In this document: positions 7,204-15,629 of the stretch, piece after piece | Layout: every line of letters begins with the position of its first letter | Position numbering within the stretch: the first letter of the stretch is position 1 | Source of the DNA: JANMCE01 sp031360915 | Lineage (GTDB): Bacteria > Actinomycetota > Acidimicrobiia > Acidimicrobiales > Ilumatobacteraceae | Assembly: GCA_031360915.1 (NCBI GenBank) | Contig: JANMCE010000149.1 | Coordinates: 1 to 22,145, forward strand | Length of the DNA: 22,145 nucleotides | Reading direction: 5' to 3' | The notes under the pieces: generated by a model | Databases searched by the model: none | What the model saw: only the letters and a program-made list of their open reading frames with translations | Told to the model about the DNA's origin: nothing | Made by a program: the position numbers and the translations under genes

Positions 7204-7246
7204 AAGTCACTCACATATCTGAGCGCGACATTTTTGTGAGTGACTT
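7204..7246. repeat. Perfect 12-bp inverted repeat in a gene-free stretch
   Basis: The 305-base stretch 7120-7424 has no gene I can support. It holds a perfect 12-bp inverted repeat, AAGTCACTCACA (7204-7215) and TGTGAGTGACTT (7235-7246), with a 19-base AT-rich centre. There is no T tract after either arm, so it is not an obvious terminator. It lies 85 bases upstream of the start of the gene at 6532-7119, where an operator would fit, and beyond the 3' end of hepT. The symmetric arms could also be a recombinase or replication-protein site. Its AT-rich composition contrasts with the surroundings. Confidence 0.7.
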
Positions 7247-7424
7247 GGGATCCACGCACCCAAACAACCAGCGCATCGGGGGGGACGACGTCCCGTGGCG
7301 GGCGCTGGCAGATCGCCGGGCGACACGACTGGGGCTTCAAAGCTGAGTCTGCCTTGGCCGCATCACTTGGCCGAGGGGCTTATGATCGTGGTCGAGTAGC
7401 TGTGACGACGCGGTCGCCGAGTAT

Positions 7425-7856
7425 TCAGCGCTCGCCGTCTGCTCGCTGGGCGATAACCCAAGCGCTCACTTGCGACACGAAGGTGCGGAGATCGTCGAGG
7501 TTGTCGAGTGCGTTCATGACGATTTCATCGTCGACTTTCGCGTATTGATGCACCAAGATGTTCCGAAAGCCAACGGCCTTCGACACACTTGCAGCTATCT
7601 CCGATGAGAGGACGCCGTGAACACCGAGTAGGCGTAGGGCGGCAGCGTTGGTGTCGGGGGAGCCCCACGATTCCGACGAAATGATGTGATGCGCGAGATC
7701 GACGCTTCCCTCAATGGCTGTGACAAACAGATACTTCACGCCGTCGAGCCAAAGTGAGTCGCTGTCCGTGTTTCGATGTTCCGAGGCGTGTGCCAGCCGA
7801 TCAACCCGTTCCGCTATGCCGCGCAGGAGTCGAGCGGCGCGACCTTCATCGACCAC
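7425..7856 (-). CDS. hepT: HepT-like HEPN toxin (DUF86)
   Basis: This 143-aa all-helical protein carries the HEPN motif FRNILVHQYAKVD. R98, H103 and Y105 form the RX4HXY pattern of HepT toxins, which are RNases. In characterised MntA/HepT pairs the antitoxin silences the toxin by adding AMP to the tyrosine of this motif, and that tyrosine is present here. The GTG start at 7856 is chosen because it overlaps the end of mntA by 11 bases and gives normal family length. It is transcribed with mntA from the promoter at 8238. The pair lies about 470 bases from a Wadjet operon read the other way, as expected in a defense island. Confidence 0.88.
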   Translation of the reverse strand: MVDEGRAARLLRGIAERVDRLAHASEHRNTDSDSLWLDGVKYLFVTAIEGSVDLAHHIISSESWGSPDTNAAALRLLGVHGVLSSEIAASVSKAVGFRNILVHQYAKVDDEIVMNALDNLDDLRTFVSQVSAWVIAQRADGER

Positions 7857-8226
7857 GCGCAGCCGCCTCAAGGAATTCGCGGTGAGATCGGGCGAACCGA
7901 TAGCGCTCGTCGAGCCATACTTTGCGGGTCGTGGCGACCCAGTGCACTCGCTCGTTCGGATTGTCATCGAAGAGAAGTTGGCCTTCACATGCGATGCGCC
8001 CGGCGACCTCAAGAGGAACGCGGTTGACGTCCACGACATCAACGCCAGCAGGCAGATCAAGCTCCCATGGGAGCGGCGCATCGTGGGCCCACCATGCGCC
8101 GACATCGAAATCGGAAGAAGGTCCTGCGGTGCCACGGGCACGGCTGCCAAACACAAGCGCGAACTCGGCCCCACTCGACCGAAGCAGGGCGATCATCGTC
8201 GCTCTCAGATCGTCGGAAGGTGCCAC
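7846..8226 (-). CDS. mntA: MntA-like nucleotidyltransferase antitoxin
   Basis: This 126-aa minimal nucleotidyltransferase carries the motif FGSRARGTAGPSSDFDVG, giving G27-S28 and the metal-binding acids D39 and D41. A third acid lies in VDVVDVN (D66). This GSx10DxD pattern is the MNT antitoxin signature; the known enzyme AMPylates the tyrosine of its partner HepT. The C-terminal helix WLDERYRFARSHREFL is also typical. The GTG at 8226 lies 6 bases after a consensus TATAAT on the minus strand, so translation is probably leaderless. It overlaps hepT by 11 bases, keeping antitoxin first in the operon. Confidence 0.88.
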   Translation of the reverse strand: MAPSDDLRATMIALLRSSGAEFALVFGSRARGTAGPSSDFDVGAWWAHDAPLPWELDLPAGVDVVDVNRVPLEVAGRIACEGQLLFDDNPNERVHWVATTRKVWLDERYRFARSHREFLEAAARGR

Positions 8227-8232
8227 TCTCTA

Positions 8233-8238
8233 ATTATA
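8233..8238 (-). promoter_or_regulatory. Consensus -10 box of the mntA-hepT operon
   Basis: The minus strand reads a perfect TATAAT at 8238-8233, with 6 bases between it and the GTG at 8226. Transcription would start at or next to the start codon. No good -35 box is seen 17 bases upstream (GGCCGA at 8261-8256). Confidence 0.65.
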
Positions 8239-8693
8239 GGTCCCGCCGGGGCGAGTCGGCCGGTAGCCAAACGGCCGAAATCGTGGGCAACCCCTTGCTC
8301 GCGACAACTATCGCGCACCCGCTCGGTATGGTCGAGGGCATGGGGATAACCACTGCCGGACGAGCCGTTCGCCGACTGCGATGTGGCCGAAGTCGACCGC
8401 TCGTTCGCCGTAGCCGTAATCTCGTTGTTCGAGGAACAGTGCGATCGATGGCTCGATGTCGAGTACCGCACGCGCGGTCGCCGCTTGTTCGCTCGGGCCT
8501 TGCCGAGTCAACCCCGCACGGCCACCGCATCGGCGATTTCGACGATATTTACGACGCCAAACACTGGTAATTGCGAACCGTACGACGACCGATACTGGCT
8601 GTAGCGGTAATGCGCGCCCCCACTCAAGCCGAACTCGGCCGACGCATCGGGTTGCAGCACACGCGGCTCGGAGCGGCAAGAATCTCCGACAAC
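8239..8693. other. Gap between the TA promoter and jetA; no gene supported
   Basis: This 455-base stretch separates divergent mntA and jetA and must hold the Wadjet promoter. A plus-strand frame from GTG 8383 to 8604 could encode 73 aa and has fair third-position GC, with an acidic helical start near CDRWLDVEY. The minus strand over 8330-8475 reads as plausibly. Neither has a ribosome site or a recognisable motif, so I call no gene. The jetA frame is open upstream to a TAA at 8568-8570, with alternative starts at TTG 8571 and ATG 8610. No clear -35/-10 pair can be picked out. Confidence 0.5.
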
Positions 8694-10148
8694 GTGAACT
8701 TTGATGTCGTTGCCTTGGAAGACCTCCGCTCCCGCCATGTCGCATGGCGTTTGCTCTACTACGAGCGCGCCCCGCTGGCCATCGCGTTCCTGCAGGCGGC
8801 ATTCGTGTCCGGCAACGTACGGGCCCGCCCCGAGGACGAGGCGGCCGAGTTGCTCGAAGATCAGCTCTTCGCGCTGCGACAGGCCCGTGGCGACGGCGCC
8901 GCGCCGCGGTCGGCTCGGGAGTACCTCACCGACTGGTCATCCGACGAGCGCGGTTTCCTGCGACGGTTCTATCCAGCGACCTCCGACGAGGCGCATCTCT
9001 CGCTCACATCCGGATCGGAGCGGGCCATCGCCATGATCGCATCGCTCGGCGATGCCGGCTTCGTCGGCACCGAGTCGCGGCTCTTGAACGTGGTCGAGCT
9101 GCTCCGCCAACTCGACATGGGCACCGACCCGAATGTTGAGAATCGGCTGGCCGATCTTGGGCGCCGACGCGACGCGATCGATGACGAGATCAGCCGCACG
9201 CTCCAGGGTGATATCCGAGTGCTTGATGACCGGGCAGTCGTGGAGCGGTTCCAGCAGTTCGCTACTCTCGCCCGAGAGCTCCTCGCGGACTTCAGTGCCG
9301 TCGAGGAGAACTTTCGGCGTCTCGACCGTTCGGTCCGCGAACGCATCGCCCAGTGGTCCGGGGCGAAGGCCGACCTGCTCGACGACGTGTTCGGCGCGCG
9401 AGACGCCATCACATCGTCCGACCAGGGTGCGAGCTTCCGAGCGTTCTGGGAATTTCTCATGTCGCCCACCCGACAAGACGAATTGACGAGGCGGCTCGAG
9501 CGCATCGTGGCCCTGCCGCCCATCGTCGAACTGCGGCCCGACCGCCGCTTGCGCCGTGTTCACTACGACTGGCTCGGGGCCGGTGAGGAGACGCAACGCA
9601 CCGTCGCCTTGCTGTCATCGCAACTTCGCCGATTTCTCGACGACAAGACGTGGCTCGAAAATCGCCGCATCATCGACATTCTCCGGTCGGTCGAGTCGAG
9701 TGCCCTTGCCATTCGTGACGCTCGGCCCAACGGCGTTTTCCATCACGTCGATTCAGCGCAGGTCGAGGTGTCGCTCCCTATGGAGCGCCGTCTGGCGTCG
9801 GCTGCGGGGCCGCTCACCATCGCAGCGGTGCCATTGCTGGCCGACGGCGACGACATCGATGTCGACAAGCTGTTCGAAGACTCCACCGTCGACCTCGCCG
9901 TTCTGGCCGACCAGGTCGACGAGGTGCTCGGCCGGAGCGGGCAGGTCACGCTGGCGGAAGTGTGTGATACGTACCCACTCACCGCCGGCTTGGCCGAACT
10001 TGTCGGTTACCTCCATGTTGATGACCATCGCTTCGTAGCCACCTTCGTCGACGACCAGATCGATCGCATCACCTGGCAGATCGACAACGGTGACGATGCC
10101 ATGGGTGAGCGGGCCGTCGAAATGCCGAGGTTGGTGTTCGTGCGATGA
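8694..10148 (+). CDS. jetA: Wadjet subunit JetA (DUF3375, kleisin-type)
   Basis: This 484-aa protein is the first subunit of a type I Wadjet anti-plasmid system. JetA is the kleisin-like bridge of the JetABC loop extruder. The N-terminal core VAWRLLYYERAPLAIAFLQA, then SAREYLTDWSSDERGFLRRF and YPATSDEAHLSLT, is the DUF3375 signature. The C-terminal half holds helical segments and a predicted winged-helix region. GTG 8694 is chosen because homologous proteins begin with this segment (NFDVVALEDLRS); in-frame ATG 8610 or TTG 8571 would add 28 or 41 atypical residues. No strong Shine-Dalgarno precedes it. jetB begins by ATGA overlap at its stop. Confidence 0.93.
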   Translation: MNFDVVALEDLRSRHVAWRLLYYERAPLAIAFLQAAFVSGNVRARPEDEAAELLEDQLFALRQARGDGAAPRSAREYLTDWSSDERGFLRRFYPATSDEAHLSLTSGSERAIAMIASLGDAGFVGTESRLLNVVELLRQLDMGTDPNVENRLADLGRRRDAIDDEISRTLQGDIRVLDDRAVVERFQQFATLARELLADFSAVEENFRRLDRSVRERIAQWSGAKADLLDDVFGARDAITSSDQGASFRAFWEFLMSPTRQDELTRRLERIVALPPIVELRPDRRLRRVHYDWLGAGEETQRTVALLSSQLRRFLDDKTWLENRRIIDILRSVESSALAIRDARPNGVFHHVDSAQVEVSLPMERRLASAAGPLTIAAVPLLADGDDIDVDKLFEDSTVDLAVLADQVDEVLGRSGQVTLAEVCDTYPLTAGLAELVGYLHVDDHRFVATFVDDQIDRITWQIDNGDDAMGERAVEMPRLVFVR

Positions 10149-10942
10149 CGAGCGATGTCGCCACAAGTGCAACGAGTGCTGCCCTTACCGACTCCGCATC
10201 CGAACGGGCCGCAGCTCTCGGGTCGATCGTCGTGCCGTTACTGAAAGGGGTCGTGTACCGCAACGCCGATCAGGCCCGATGGATCGCGCTCGGGCGGGAA
10301 GTTGAGGCCGCCCGCGAGCATTTGCGGGTGTTGGGCCTCGACCTCGTCATCGATGAAGCCGAAGGATATGCGTTCGTCCGCTCCACGCCCGCTTCCGACG
10401 ATGGCGAACCCGGTGCTCCGGGTATCGACGACCGTCGTCCGCGCCTCGTCGCCCGCCGCCCGCTCACGTTTTCGGTCAGCCTGATGCTGGCGCTGCTTCG
10501 TCGAAGGTTGGCGGAGGCTGACGCGGCCGGTGGCGACACTCGTCTCGTGTTGTCTCGTTCCGAAGTCGTTGACCTCGTGAGCGTGTTCTTACCGACATCG
10601 TCGAACGAGGCGCGAGTGATCGATCGGGTGGAGGCCGATATCGGCAAGGTCGCCGACCTCGGGTTTCTGCACCGTGTAGGTGGGCCGAGCCGCCGCAACG
10701 ACGAGCCGCGTTACGAAGTACGCCGCGTGCTGAAGGCTTTCGTCGACGCGCAATGGCTGCACGAGTTCGACGAAAAGCTCGCCGAGTACCGGGCCACACT
10801 CGACGCAAGCGGCGGCCGGCTTCCCGACGATCGTCGGGGCGGTCGCCGCCGCCAGCCATCCGAAATAGATATGGCCGAAACAGATACGGCCGAGGACGAC
10901 GACGACCCGGCCGAAACAGACCCAGCCGAGGCCGAGTCATGA
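10145..10942 (+). CDS. jetB: Wadjet subunit JetB (DUF4194, KITE-type)
   Basis: This 265-aa protein is the DUF4194 winged-helix (MukE/KITE-like) subunit that dimerises and binds JetA and the SMC heads. The fold region runs from about residue 25 (LGSIVVPLLKGVVYRNADQA) through RPLTFSVSLMLALLRRRLAE, with an acidic-basic segment VDLVSVFLP and DLGFLHRV toward residue 185. From about residue 230 the protein has a tail of Asp, Glu, Ala and Thr (AETDTAE, DDDD, AETDPAEAES) coded by a short DNA repeat. This disordered acidic tail looks longer than is usual for the family. It overlaps jetA and jetC by ATGA on both sides, indicating translational coupling. Confidence 0.92.
   Translation: MTSDVATSATSAALTDSASERAAALGSIVVPLLKGVVYRNADQARWIALGREVEAAREHLRVLGLDLVIDEAEGYAFVRSTPASDDGEPGAPGIDDRRPRLVARRPLTFSVSLMLALLRRRLAEADAAGGDTRLVLSRSEVVDLVSVFLPTSSNEARVIDRVEADIGKVADLGFLHRVGGPSRRNDEPRYEVRRVLKAFVDAQWLHEFDEKLAEYRATLDASGGRLPDDRRGGRRRQPSEIDMAETDTAEDDDDPAETDPAEAES
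10873..10920 (+). repeat. Direct repeat coding the acidic tail of JetB
   Basis: GGCCGAAACAGA occurs at 10873-10884 and again at 10909-10920, 36 bases apart in frame, each followed by a variant ACGGCCGAG or CCAGCCGAG. The unit codes AETD(T/P)AE, separated by an Asp run. A duplication of this kind can vary in copy number by slippage and alter the length of the tail. Confidence 0.7.
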
Positions 10943-13900
10943 ACGAAGGCATGCTCGATTTCGTTGCCGACGACAATGAGGCTGGCTTTCGGCTCGACCG
11001 CATTGAGGTCTACAACTGGGGAACATTCGATGGGCGCGTCACCGCGCTGCGGCTCGACGGTCTGAACACGTTACTTACGGGCGAAAACGGTTCGGGCAAG
11101 TCCACCTTCATCGATGCCCTCACCACCTTGCTCGTTCCTGCCGGGCGCGTTGCCTACAACCGCGCCGCAGGCGCCGACAGCCGAGAACGTGACCTTAAGT
11201 CGTACGTACTCGGTCACTACCGATCGGAATACAACGAGCAGACCGGTGCTTCGAAGCCCGTTGCCTTGCGCGGTGCAAAGAGCTATTCGGTCATTCTCGG
11301 CGTGTTTCACAACCGGGGCTTCGATCAGACCATCACGTTGGCCCAAGTGTTCTGGCCGGCCGAGACCGGCCAGCCCAACCGCCGGTTCGTCACTGCCGAA
11401 GGCGAACTATCGATCGACCCCACGTTCACAAATTTCACAAAGGGCGTTCGCGAACTGACGGCGCAGCTGCGCGCCGCCGGCGCCGATGTGCACGACGCTT
11501 TCACACCGTACGGCGCGTGGTTCCGCCGCCGGCTCGGCATCCAAAGCGAGCAGGCACTCGATCTGTTTCACCAAACCGTTTCGATGAAAGCTGTCGGCAA
11601 CCTCACCGAGTTTGTGCGTGCCCACATGCTCGACATCGAGCCACCCACGCCGCGCATCGATGCCCTTGTCGCCCACTTCGACGACCTCACCCGGGCGCAC
11701 GCGTCCGTGCTGCGAGCGAAACGGCAGGTGAACCTTCTTGCACCGCTGCTCGGCGATAGTGAACGACACGCCGACGAGAACGCCGAGCGAGCCACGCTTG
11801 CCAGTGATCGAGACCGGCTCAAGCAACACTTCGCGCTCGAGAAGGTTGCGCTACTCAACGGCGCGATTGACGGTCTTCGCCAGCAACTCCAGAAGATCTT
11901 CGCAGCCATCGAGCGGCGTCGAACCGAACGGGCGAAGTCGCGCGAGGAGGGAGATGCGCTGCGCGTCGCGATTCGGTCGAATGGCGGCGATGAATTGCGC
12001 CGCATCGCCAATGAGATAGCGCTCCTCGAAGCGGAACGAACCGGTCGTCGACAGGCGGCTGACCGCTTCGCTGCGGTGGCCGAGACGGCCGGTTTCACGG
12101 CACCGGAAACTGCGGACGGCTTTATCGCGCTGCAAGAGCAGGTAAAGCTCGAACGTGCGGCTCAGGCCCAATCTGACGCCGGGTTGCGAGACCGCGTCAC
12201 CGAGGACTCGGTCGTACTCAAAGACCTTCGACGCGACCATGCAACGATTTCCGCCGAGATCGACAACCTACAGTCGCAACGAGGAAACATTCCGCGTGAA
12301 CAGGTCGAGCTTCGGGCACGCCTGTGTTCCGACCTCGGGCTCGACGAGACATCGGTGCCGTTCGCCGGTGAACTGGTGCGAGTCGCCGATGGCGAAACCT
12401 CGTGGGAGGGTGCAGCCGAACGACTTCTCCGCAACTTCGCGTTGTCGCTCCTCATTCCGGACGACCACTACATCGCCGTGCAGCGCTGGGTCGACGAACG
12501 CCATCTGCGCGCCAAGGTTGTCTATTACCGCATTCCGGCAACCGTGCGCCGTACCGATGACGACCTGCATCGGGCCGCCCTGTTTCACAAGCTCGAACTT
12601 CGTAACGATCTCGATCGGCGAGTACAGAACTGGCTGGAGGCTGAACTGCAGCGGCGGGCAGGCGTCGTGTGCTGCGATACCCCCGAGCAGTTCCAGCGTG
12701 AACGGTCGGCCATTACCGCTGCCGGCCAGATCAAAGGCCGCAACGATCGCCACGAGAAGGACGACCGGTGGCGTATCGACGATCGTGCACGCTATGTGCT
12801 CGGCTGGTCGAACGAGTCCAAAATAGCGACGTTGCGCGCCCAGGCCGCCGGGTTCGAGGGCCGGATCCAGCAGGCCGCGCTTCGGCTTGAAGCAACAGAG
12901 GCCGAACGACGCGCACACACCGACCGCGTGAGCGCCCTCGGGCAGCTGTCCATGGCCGACGACTTCCGGGCGATCGACTGGCGTCGCTCGGTCGCCGAGA
13001 TTGCGGCTCGGCAGGAACAGCGAGCGACGCTACTCGCGGCCTCCGACCAACTTCGGGCGTTGGAAACGCAGCTCGCTGCGGCCGAACAGCGGTCGGCGGC
13101 AGCGGAGCAGACATTCCAGGACGTGAATGCCGACGCGGCCCGGGTTGAAACCACGATCAACGGGCTCGACGAAGAGCGCACCGACCTAATCGCGCTCATC
13201 GACGATTTCGCCGTAACACTTCACGACGCCGAACGAGGGCGCCTCGCCGACCGGGCAGCGTCCATCACTGTGGGGCAGTTGAGAAAGACCTCGCAGCTGA
13301 CCGAGATCGAATCGAAGGTGCGCGACCAGTTGACCGCCGAGATCGACGCGGCAACCAAGCGCATCGAGAGGCTCGGGGAGAAAATCGTCCGTCAGATGCA
13401 GGCGTTCCGTCACGAGTTCCCGACCGAAACGAGTGAGATTGATGTAGCCGTTGAGGCATCACCGGCTTATGGCGAACTGCTGCGCCAGTTGCGAGCCGAC
13501 GACCTACCCCGTTTCGAGGCCCACTTCGCTGAGCTGCTCACCGAGAACACCCTGCGCGAAATAGCCAACTTTCAGGCCCACCTGCATAAGGAGCGGGCCG
13601 AGATCGGCGAGCGAGTCGACAAGATCAACGCATCGCTCGAAACGATCGAGTACAACGCGACACCGAGTGGCGGTCGCTACATAGCTCTTGTCATCGAGGC
13701 GTCTCGCGACCTTGATGTGCGCCAGTTCCAGATTGACCTCCGGGCTTGCACCGAAGCAACGTTCACCGGCACTGACGATCCGGGTTTCGCTGAAGCCAAG
13801 TTCCTGCAGGTGCGCGCCATCATCGACCGGTTCAAGGGTCGCCCTGACGTGGCCGACGCCGACCGTCGGTGGACGGCGAAAGTCACCGACGTGCGCAATT

Positions 13901-14310
13901 GGTGCACGTTTGCCGCATCCGAACGATGGCGCGCCGACAACGTCGAATACGAGCACTACAGCGACTCGGCCGGGAAATCGGGCGGACAGAAGGAGAAGCT
14001 GGCGTACACGGTTCTGGCTGCGAGCCTTGCGTACCAGTTCGGGCTCGAACTCGGAGAGACCCGCTCGCGGTCGTTCCGATTTGTCGCGATCGACGAGGCC
14101 TTCGGCCGCGCCGACACTGAGGCCACTCAGTTCGGTCTCGAACTGTTCGCCAAGTTTCACCTGCAACTGCTCGTCGTCACGCCGCTGCAGCGCATCTCGA
14201 TCATCGAACCGTACGTTCGACGCGTTGGTTATGTCAGCAGGGTCGACGAACGGTCTCGCATCGCCAACCTCACCATCGAGGAGTACCGCAAGCGCAAGGA
14301 CGAACGTTGA
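10939..14310 (+). CDS. jetC: Wadjet SMC-like ATPase JetC
   Basis: This 1123-aa protein is the motor of the JetABC loop extruder. The N-terminal head carries Walker A GENGSGKST (residues 48-56) after the family start FRLDRIEVYNWGTFDGRV. The C-terminal head has the ABC signature SGGQKEKLAYTVLAAS (from S1014) and Walker B FRFVAIDEAFGRAD with D1052-E1053. Long Ala/Arg/Glu-rich coiled coils occupy about 265-480 and 640-900, separated by a globular middle (about 495-640, LSLLIPDDHYIAVQRWV) that would act as a hinge-side domain. All ATPase motifs are intact. ATG 10939 overlaps jetB by ATGA. The coding frame could be extended upstream inside jetB, but residue 1 here matches family starts. Confidence 0.95.
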   Translation: MNEGMLDFVADDNEAGFRLDRIEVYNWGTFDGRVTALRLDGLNTLLTGENGSGKSTFIDALTTLLVPAGRVAYNRAAGADSRERDLKSYVLGHYRSEYNEQTGASKPVALRGAKSYSVILGVFHNRGFDQTITLAQVFWPAETGQPNRRFVTAEGELSIDPTFTNFTKGVRELTAQLRAAGADVHDAFTPYGAWFRRRLGIQSEQALDLFHQTVSMKAVGNLTEFVRAHMLDIEPPTPRIDALVAHFDDLTRAHASVLRAKRQVNLLAPLLGDSERHADENAERATLASDRDRLKQHFALEKVALLNGAIDGLRQQLQKIFAAIERRRTERAKSREEGDALRVAIRSNGGDELRRIANEIALLEAERTGRRQAADRFAAVAETAGFTAPETADGFIALQEQVKLERAAQAQSDAGLRDRVTEDSVVLKDLRRDHATISAEIDNLQSQRGNIPREQVELRARLCSDLGLDETSVPFAGELVRVADGETSWEGAAERLLRNFALSLLIPDDHYIAVQRWVDERHLRAKVVYYRIPATVRRTDDDLHRAALFHKLELRNDLDRRVQNWLEAELQRRAGVVCCDTPEQFQRERSAITAAGQIKGRNDRHEKDDRWRIDDRARYVLGWSNESKIATLRAQAAGFEGRIQQAALRLEATEAERRAHTDRVSALGQLSMADDFRAIDWRRSVAEIAARQEQRATLLAASDQLRALETQLAAAEQRSAAAEQTFQDVNADAARVETTINGLDEERTDLIALIDDFAVTLHDAERGRLADRAASITVGQLRKTSQLTEIESKVRDQLTAEIDAATKRIERLGEKIVRQMQAFRHEFPTETSEIDVAVEASPAYGELLRQLRADDLPRFEAHFAELLTENTLREIANFQAHLHKERAEIGERVDKINASLETIEYNATPSGGRYIALVIEASRDLDVRQFQIDLRACTEATFTGTDDPGFAEAKFLQVRAIIDRFKGRPDVADADRRWTAKVTDVRNWCTFAASERWRADNVEYEHYSDSAGKSGGQKEKLAYTVLAASLAYQFGLELGETRSRSFRFVAIDEAFGRADTEATQFGLELFAKFHLQLLVVTPLQRISIIEPYVRRVGYVSRVDERSRIANLTIEEYRKRKDER

Positions 14311-15524
14311 AGACCGTCGATGATGACGATTGCGCACACACATGGACGACGAGCGATGACATCGTCGGTCACCTACGCCGCCTCTGGGATCGGGGCGCCG
14401 TGCTCGCCGAGGTTGCCGGGGGACCGGCCCTTTTCCCGTATCGGTTCCGGCTGCGGCGTCCACGAACGGCCGAGCTGAGCGACCGATACGACAATGTGCG
14501 CACCTGGATTCGCGACCTGTCTGCGATGCCCGAAATCCGCATCGAGTGGCAGTCGGCCGGCAACCGGTCGGTCGGCCGCAACGACGTTCCCGCGCAGGTG
14601 TGGGTCGACGACCTCGATGCCGCCTGCCGGCTGCTCGGAACCACTCATGCGATCGAGCAGTTCCGCTCGATCGTCACGGAGACGGCCAACCGTCAGCCCG
14701 GACTGTGCGAGTGGCTCATCCGCCACGCGCTCGAAGCGCTGGCCGTCGCGGTGTGGTGGCCCGATCTGCTTGCGGTCGTCTCGTGGATGCTCAACCACCA
14801 GTCGAGCGATTTCTATGTGCGTCAGATTGACCTTCCCCGGGTCAACACCAAATTCGTCGAAACCAACCGCGTCGTGCTCGGCTCGATGCTCGATGCAGTG
14901 CTGCCAGCCGACGCGATCGATCCGTCCGTCACCGCCGCGTCGGCGTTCGCTCGGCGATACCGATTCCGAGTACCGCCCGCCACCGTGACGCTCCGTTCGC
15001 TCGACCCCAATCGCCCGATACAGCTCGCCTCGAGCGAGCCAATTGTCGTGGCCGACCGGACCATCACCGTGACTGTCGACGACTTCGCCAGGCTTCGAGG
15101 GATGCGTCGCGTGTTCGTTACCGAGAACTACATCAACTTTCTTGCGTTCCCGAACGTCACCGACGCCATCGTCGTATTCGGCCAGGGTTTCGATGTTGGC
15201 AAGCTCGCCCAGGCGCCGTGGCTGCACGGCGTTGCGGTTCACTACTGGGGAGACATCGACACATACGGTTTCGCTATCTTGGACCACTTGCGTTCGCTCT
15301 TGCCGACCGTGCGCTCGATGCTGATGGACAGCGAGACCCTCGTCCGCCACAAGGCGCAATGGGTCGTCGAGACGCAACCGACACGGCGCGACTTGGCCAA
15401 TCTCACCGGCCCGGAGGCAGCGCTTTACGACGACCTTCGCGACAATCGCATCGGTCGTGGCGTTCGCCTCGAGCAGGAACTCATCGACTTTGCATGGGTA
15501 CTTCAAGCGCTCATGTATCTGTGA
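14307..15524 (+). CDS. jetD: Wadjet nuclease JetD (DUF3322-DUF2220, Toprim-like)
   Basis: This 405-aa protein is the DNA-cleaving subunit. The N-terminal half is the DUF3322 DNA-binding region (LRRLWDRGAVLAEV, FPYRFRLRRP). The C-terminal half is the DUF2220 Toprim-like domain, with E273 in RVFVTENYINFLAF and D316/D318 in VHYWGDIDTYGFAIL. A final acidic element lies in RLEQELIDF. These are the residues that hold the metal in topoisomerase VI-type folds, so cleavage should be possible. The TTG start at 14307 overlaps the jetC stop as TTGA and gives the expected N-terminus. No terminator is seen after it; the recombinase gene starts about 105 bases downstream in the same direction. Confidence 0.94.
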   Translation: MKTVDDDDCAHTWTTSDDIVGHLRRLWDRGAVLAEVAGGPALFPYRFRLRRPRTAELSDRYDNVRTWIRDLSAMPEIRIEWQSAGNRSVGRNDVPAQVWVDDLDAACRLLGTTHAIEQFRSIVTETANRQPGLCEWLIRHALEALAVAVWWPDLLAVVSWMLNHQSSDFYVRQIDLPRVNTKFVETNRVVLGSMLDAVLPADAIDPSVTAASAFARRYRFRVPPATVTLRSLDPNRPIQLASSEPIVVADRTITVTVDDFARLRGMRRVFVTENYINFLAFPNVTDAIVVFGQGFDVGKLAQAPWLHGVAVHYWGDIDTYGFAILDHLRSLLPTVRSMLMDSETLVRHKAQWVVETQPTRRDLANLTGPEAALYDDLRDNRIGRGVRLEQELIDFAWVLQALMYL

Positions 15525-15629
15525 TCCGTTAACCGCACCAACTCTGGGGCCTGTTTGATCGGGGCTTGGGGGACCATCCCTGCGTTGGGGTGGTTGATGT
15601 GGTCATGCTTGTAGTGATCGGAGATGCCC

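Noticed and set aside
7204..7246. Reading the inverted repeat as a terminator
   Set aside because: No T tract on either side and a 19-base loop; an operator or recombination site fits better.
8383..8604. 73-aa plus-strand frame upstream of jetA
   Set aside because: No ribosome site or homology recognised, and the opposite strand reads as well.
13504..14463. Long antisense open frame (319 aa) across the 3' part of jetC
   Set aside because: It lies opposite intact signature and Walker B motifs of jetC; its own product has no motif. High-GC codon bias creates such shadows.
14373..15506. 377-aa antisense open frame across jetD
   Set aside because: Opposite the conserved Toprim-coding strand, no ribosome site and no recognisable domain.
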